Shown in pieces: positions 17,307-18,735 of a stretch of DNA of 18,735 nucleotides. Within the stretch, counting starts at the first letter, position 1, and every line of letters starts with the position of its first letter. The DNA comes from Cudoniella acicularis (Eukaryota; Ascomycota; Leotiomycetes; Helotiales; Helotiaceae): positions 1-18,735 of the forward strand of contig JAAMPI010001148.1 in assembly GCA_013054445.1 (NCBI GenBank). The letters run 5' to 3'. A program made the position numbers and the translations under genes. Under the pieces are notes generated by a model. It had not been told where the DNA came from, ran no database searches, and was given only the letters and a program-made list of their open reading frames with translations.

Positions 17307-18215
17307 TCAGTGCCTAAAGACGACAGGATTCCGGGCTCTCTTTATAACCACTTCGTCCCACTCGGTGCCATCTGTACGGGCTTTCACCTGCTCTCCCTGG
17401 CTTATCGTCGAATCCCAGAAGGGCAGGGCAGTCACGTAGCCATTCCTCTTCGGGCCCAGGCAAAGCTCTCCTCGGTCGTTCAGGTGGCATGTGCCGACTT
17501 CCAGGTGGTGTAGGAACCAGGGGCACTTGTTCCGATGCCGGTGCTGTATACTGTCCTCATGCTTATTGTGACAGTAGAAGCACCCCTTGACGATCGATAC
17601 TAACTGGACGAAGGGTGGGCCAGTAGAAGGAAGGTTCGTAGAAGGGTTCGAAGACAAGGGACCCGTAGAAGGCCTCGAGGGCTGACGTCGCTGTGGGGGC
17701 ACGTACGGCGAAGATGGCGGCGAAGGTGAATCCGGCGAATAAGCTTGCTGGCGCGCATACTGCCTTATTTGTTGTCGTACACGTTCTACGTACTCTCGTG
17801 CTTCTTGGCCCTTAAGAACAGGGGTCGAAGGCGGGGAAGACGAAGGCTCGGAAGGCAAAGGCGACTCGACAGTCGGGACGATTCGTATCGGATTAATCGA
17901 TAATCTCGGCAGAGGCCGAGAAGGCTTCGGAACAGGTCGTGTAGAAGGCTTCTGAACGGGGGTCGCTGGAATAGGGGTTGCTGAGGGGGCCGGTGGCGCT
18001 ATGACTTCCTGAGCCGGGCTCAACAAGTCGATATCCCTAACCAAGTGCCTCAAGGATCGAGCAGCCAATAGGAGGACGAAGAAGAAAAGCAACAGGACTT
18101 CGGAAAGAGCCTCACTTGCTCGGTCCCGGACAAGGTTCCACCGTGCCGTATTCGTAATATCGGGTCGTTGGGACGTGGCTTGAGGAACCGAGATTTGATC
18201 TTTTGCCCCGTGCAT
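17307..18215 (-). CDS. Gag-like protein with zinc-knuckle motif
   Basis: An intact 302-codon frame starting MHGAKDQISVPQ, the only long uninterrupted gene in the window. Residues 38-52 are strongly hydrophobic (EVLLLFFFVLLLAA). Residues 70-200 are Pro/Ser/Thr-rich and disordered, with a charged helical insert at about 137-156 (AREYVERVRQQIRQYARQQ). A zinc-knuckle-like cluster spans 212-231 (CFYC...H...KC, spacing C-x2-C-x9-H-x5-C). It is followed by LNDRGELCLGPKRNGY, which resembles the sequence after the knuckle in Gag proteins of ascomycete gypsy-type elements. It probably binds element RNA and forms particles using enzymes supplied by another element. It lies between the primer-binding site and polypurine tract of its element. 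The frame and location are certain; the Gag role is inferred. Confidence 0.8.
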   Translation of the reverse strand: MHGAKDQISVPQATSQRPDITNTARWNLVRDRASEALSEVLLLFFFVLLLAARSLRHLVRDIDLLSPAQEVIAPPAPSATPIPATPVQKPSTRPVPKPSRPLPRLSINPIRIVPTVESPLPSEPSSSPPSTPVLKGQEAREYVERVRQQIRQYARQQAYSPDSPSPPSSPYVPPQRRQPSRPSTGPLSSNPSTNLPSTGPPFVQLVSIVKGCFYCHNKHEDSIQHRHRNKCPWFLHHLEVGTCHLNDRGELCLGPKRNGYVTALPFWDSTISQGEQVKARTDGTEWDEVVIKRARNPVVFRH

Positions 18216-18387
18216 TTTCAGGGTCTTCTCGATCGCCCACTTGATCGTTCGGTCGGGTCGTCGTCTGGATAGAATCGAAGGAAGGAAAGGTCGAAGGACG
18301 GAAGGTCGATAAAAGGAAGGAAGGACTGTCGATAACTTGACTGCGAATCTAAAAGACTATAAGGATGTGAAGCTTGGCCTCGTTTAC

Positions 18388-18407
18388 CGTCCCTGCGTAG
18401 GTCACCA
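18388..18407 (-). other. Primer-binding site candidate
   Basis: Two bases inside the 5' LTR on the minus strand the sequence reads TGGTGACCTACGCAGGGACG. The leading TGG complements the CCA end of a tRNA; the matching tRNA would end GGTCACCA. The identity of the tRNA was not determined. Confidence 0.6.
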
Positions 18408-18409
18408 AA

Positions 18410-18573
18410 TGTAGAGGGACGGGAGGCCTCTAAAATAGACTCTTAAAACTGATGACTGAAAGACTCGAATCTCTAGGAAGGATGGTTGTTGTTCCTCTCT
18501 AGGAGAGGGGGAGAGACCTTATATACATGAATATAGTCACGTGCTATAGCACGTGACACAGAACCCCACTACA
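18410..18573 (-). repeat. LTR of the gag-only element (5' LTR on the minus strand)
   Basis: 164 bp, identical to the partner LTR except for one extra A and TATAG in place of TACGG at the centre of the CACGTG inverted repeat (18536-18557), which here is a perfect palindrome. As the 5' LTR it should drive transcription of the Gag frame. Confidence 0.85.
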
Positions 18574-18604
18574 CTACGAGACCTTAGAATCGACGTAGAC
18601 AACA

Positions 18605-18735
18605 GCGCTACGCTAGCCCTAGTCAAAGATAACTCGTTTAAAGAGAGCTTAGGACTTGTTAATAGACTTTTATAGGCTAATAAGACCGCGCCGTCACTTT
18701 AAGCCTTATAGACTTAGATATAAGAACAAGACTTA
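18605..18735 (+). other. Flanking sequence, possibly a RIP-broken coding fragment
   Basis: One plus frame reads ATLALVKDNSFKESLGLVNR and then ANKTAPSL with TAG/TAA codons after it. It resembles a short helical protein fragment, but the piece is too short to identify and is cut by the window edge. Confidence 0.25.

Larger units (their letters stand above)
17031..18573 (-). mobile_element. Compact gag-only LTR retrotransposon, nearly intact
   Basis: Direct repeats of 163 and 164 bp (17031-17193 and 18410-18573) begin TGTAGAGGGAC and end CCCACTACA, so they carry TGTAG...CTACA ends. They differ by one A insertion and two adjacent transitions. CTAC stands on both outer sides (17027-17030 and 18574-18577) as a probable 4-bp target duplication. 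Read on the minus strand, the 5' LTR is followed after two bases by TGGTGACCTACG, a primer-binding-site candidate. A purine tract AGAGAAAGGGG lies just before the 3' LTR. The interior (about 1.2 kb) carries only a Gag frame; there is no pol, so it must be mobilised in trans. It is not RIP-damaged, unlike everything around it. Confidence 0.85.
16441..18604 (+). mobile_element. 3' end of a Ty1/copia-type element, interrupted
   Basis: After the gypsy LTR a short frame reads VEYRKIKLDYYLIEDILTD, then VLIKPLGFRVFNRYI and RLVSL. This is the characteristic end of copia RNase H (family form DxLTKPL). A purine stretch GTAAGAGGGC precedes TGTTAAAG at 16665, which I take as the LTR start. The LTR appears to continue to 17030, is split by the gag-only element, and resumes at 18574-18604, ending GACAACA (TGTT...AACA ends). 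That gives about 397 bp without the insert, allowing for the duplicated CTAC. The copia fragment is RIP-like (TAG in the frame). Its 5' part is absent, cut by the gypsy fragment. Confidence 0.55.

Noticed and set aside
17310..17526. Two small frames overlapping the Gag 3' end
   Set aside because: Shadows of the GC-rich intact Gag frame.
1..18735. Starship-type giant element
   Set aside because: The chromatin cluster and transporter could be cargo, but no DUF3435 tyrosine recombinase was readable and no element ends were found in the window.

Overview
The window looks like a repeat island of a filamentous ascomycete (Pezizomycotina). Nearly everything in it carries the signature of repeat-induced point mutation (RIP). 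Long reading frames stay in register for up to 3 kb, but are broken by many TAA/TAG codons where the protein family has Gln or Trp (CAA/CAG/TGG to TAA/TAG). The DNA is rich in TpA, and short GT-AG introns of about 48-53 bp are still visible. No bacterial features, rRNA, tRNA or CRISPR were seen. All family assignments come from reading degraded translations by eye; no database search was run.

Left part (1-5.3 kb). A 15-bp palindromic minisatellite opens the window. A RIP-broken gene for a secreted fungal protein of unknown function lies on the minus strand (428-1444). A RIP-broken 14-helix MFS drug-efflux transporter lies on the plus strand (about 2436-4263). The transporter is bracketed by two related minisatellites in opposite orientation (1729-1877 and 4791-4915).

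Middle part (5.3-11.4 kb). This is the most unusual section: a cluster of dead chromatin-type genes. On the plus strand there is a gag-like/retropepsin/chromodomain protein with no reverse transcriptase or integrase (5296-7060). It is followed by one continuous frame (7232-10295) that contains a JmjC demethylase-like domain and then a SET plus post-SET methyltransferase domain. Convergent to it on the minus strand is a second SET gene resembling the KMT5/Set9 (H4K20) family (10561-11358). Reader, eraser and writer domains therefore sit within 6 kb. I cannot tell whether they formed a mobile element, a cargo cluster or chance neighbours.

N-rich part (12.2-15.8 kb). Single ambiguous bases are scattered densely, with sharp edges. 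Two converging RIP-broken genes that I do not recognise lie here (about 12620-13774 plus, 14206-15563 minus).

Right part (15.8-18.7 kb). This is a stack of LTR elements. First comes the 3' end of a Ty3/gypsy-type element with its 3' LTR (to 16440). Then comes the 3' end of a Ty1/copia-type element whose LTR is interrupted by a compact, nearly pristine gag-only LTR element on the minus strand (17031-18573). That element has 163/164-bp LTRs, a likely 4-bp target duplication and an intact 302-residue Gag. It apparently inserted after, or escaped, the RIP that destroyed its surroundings.
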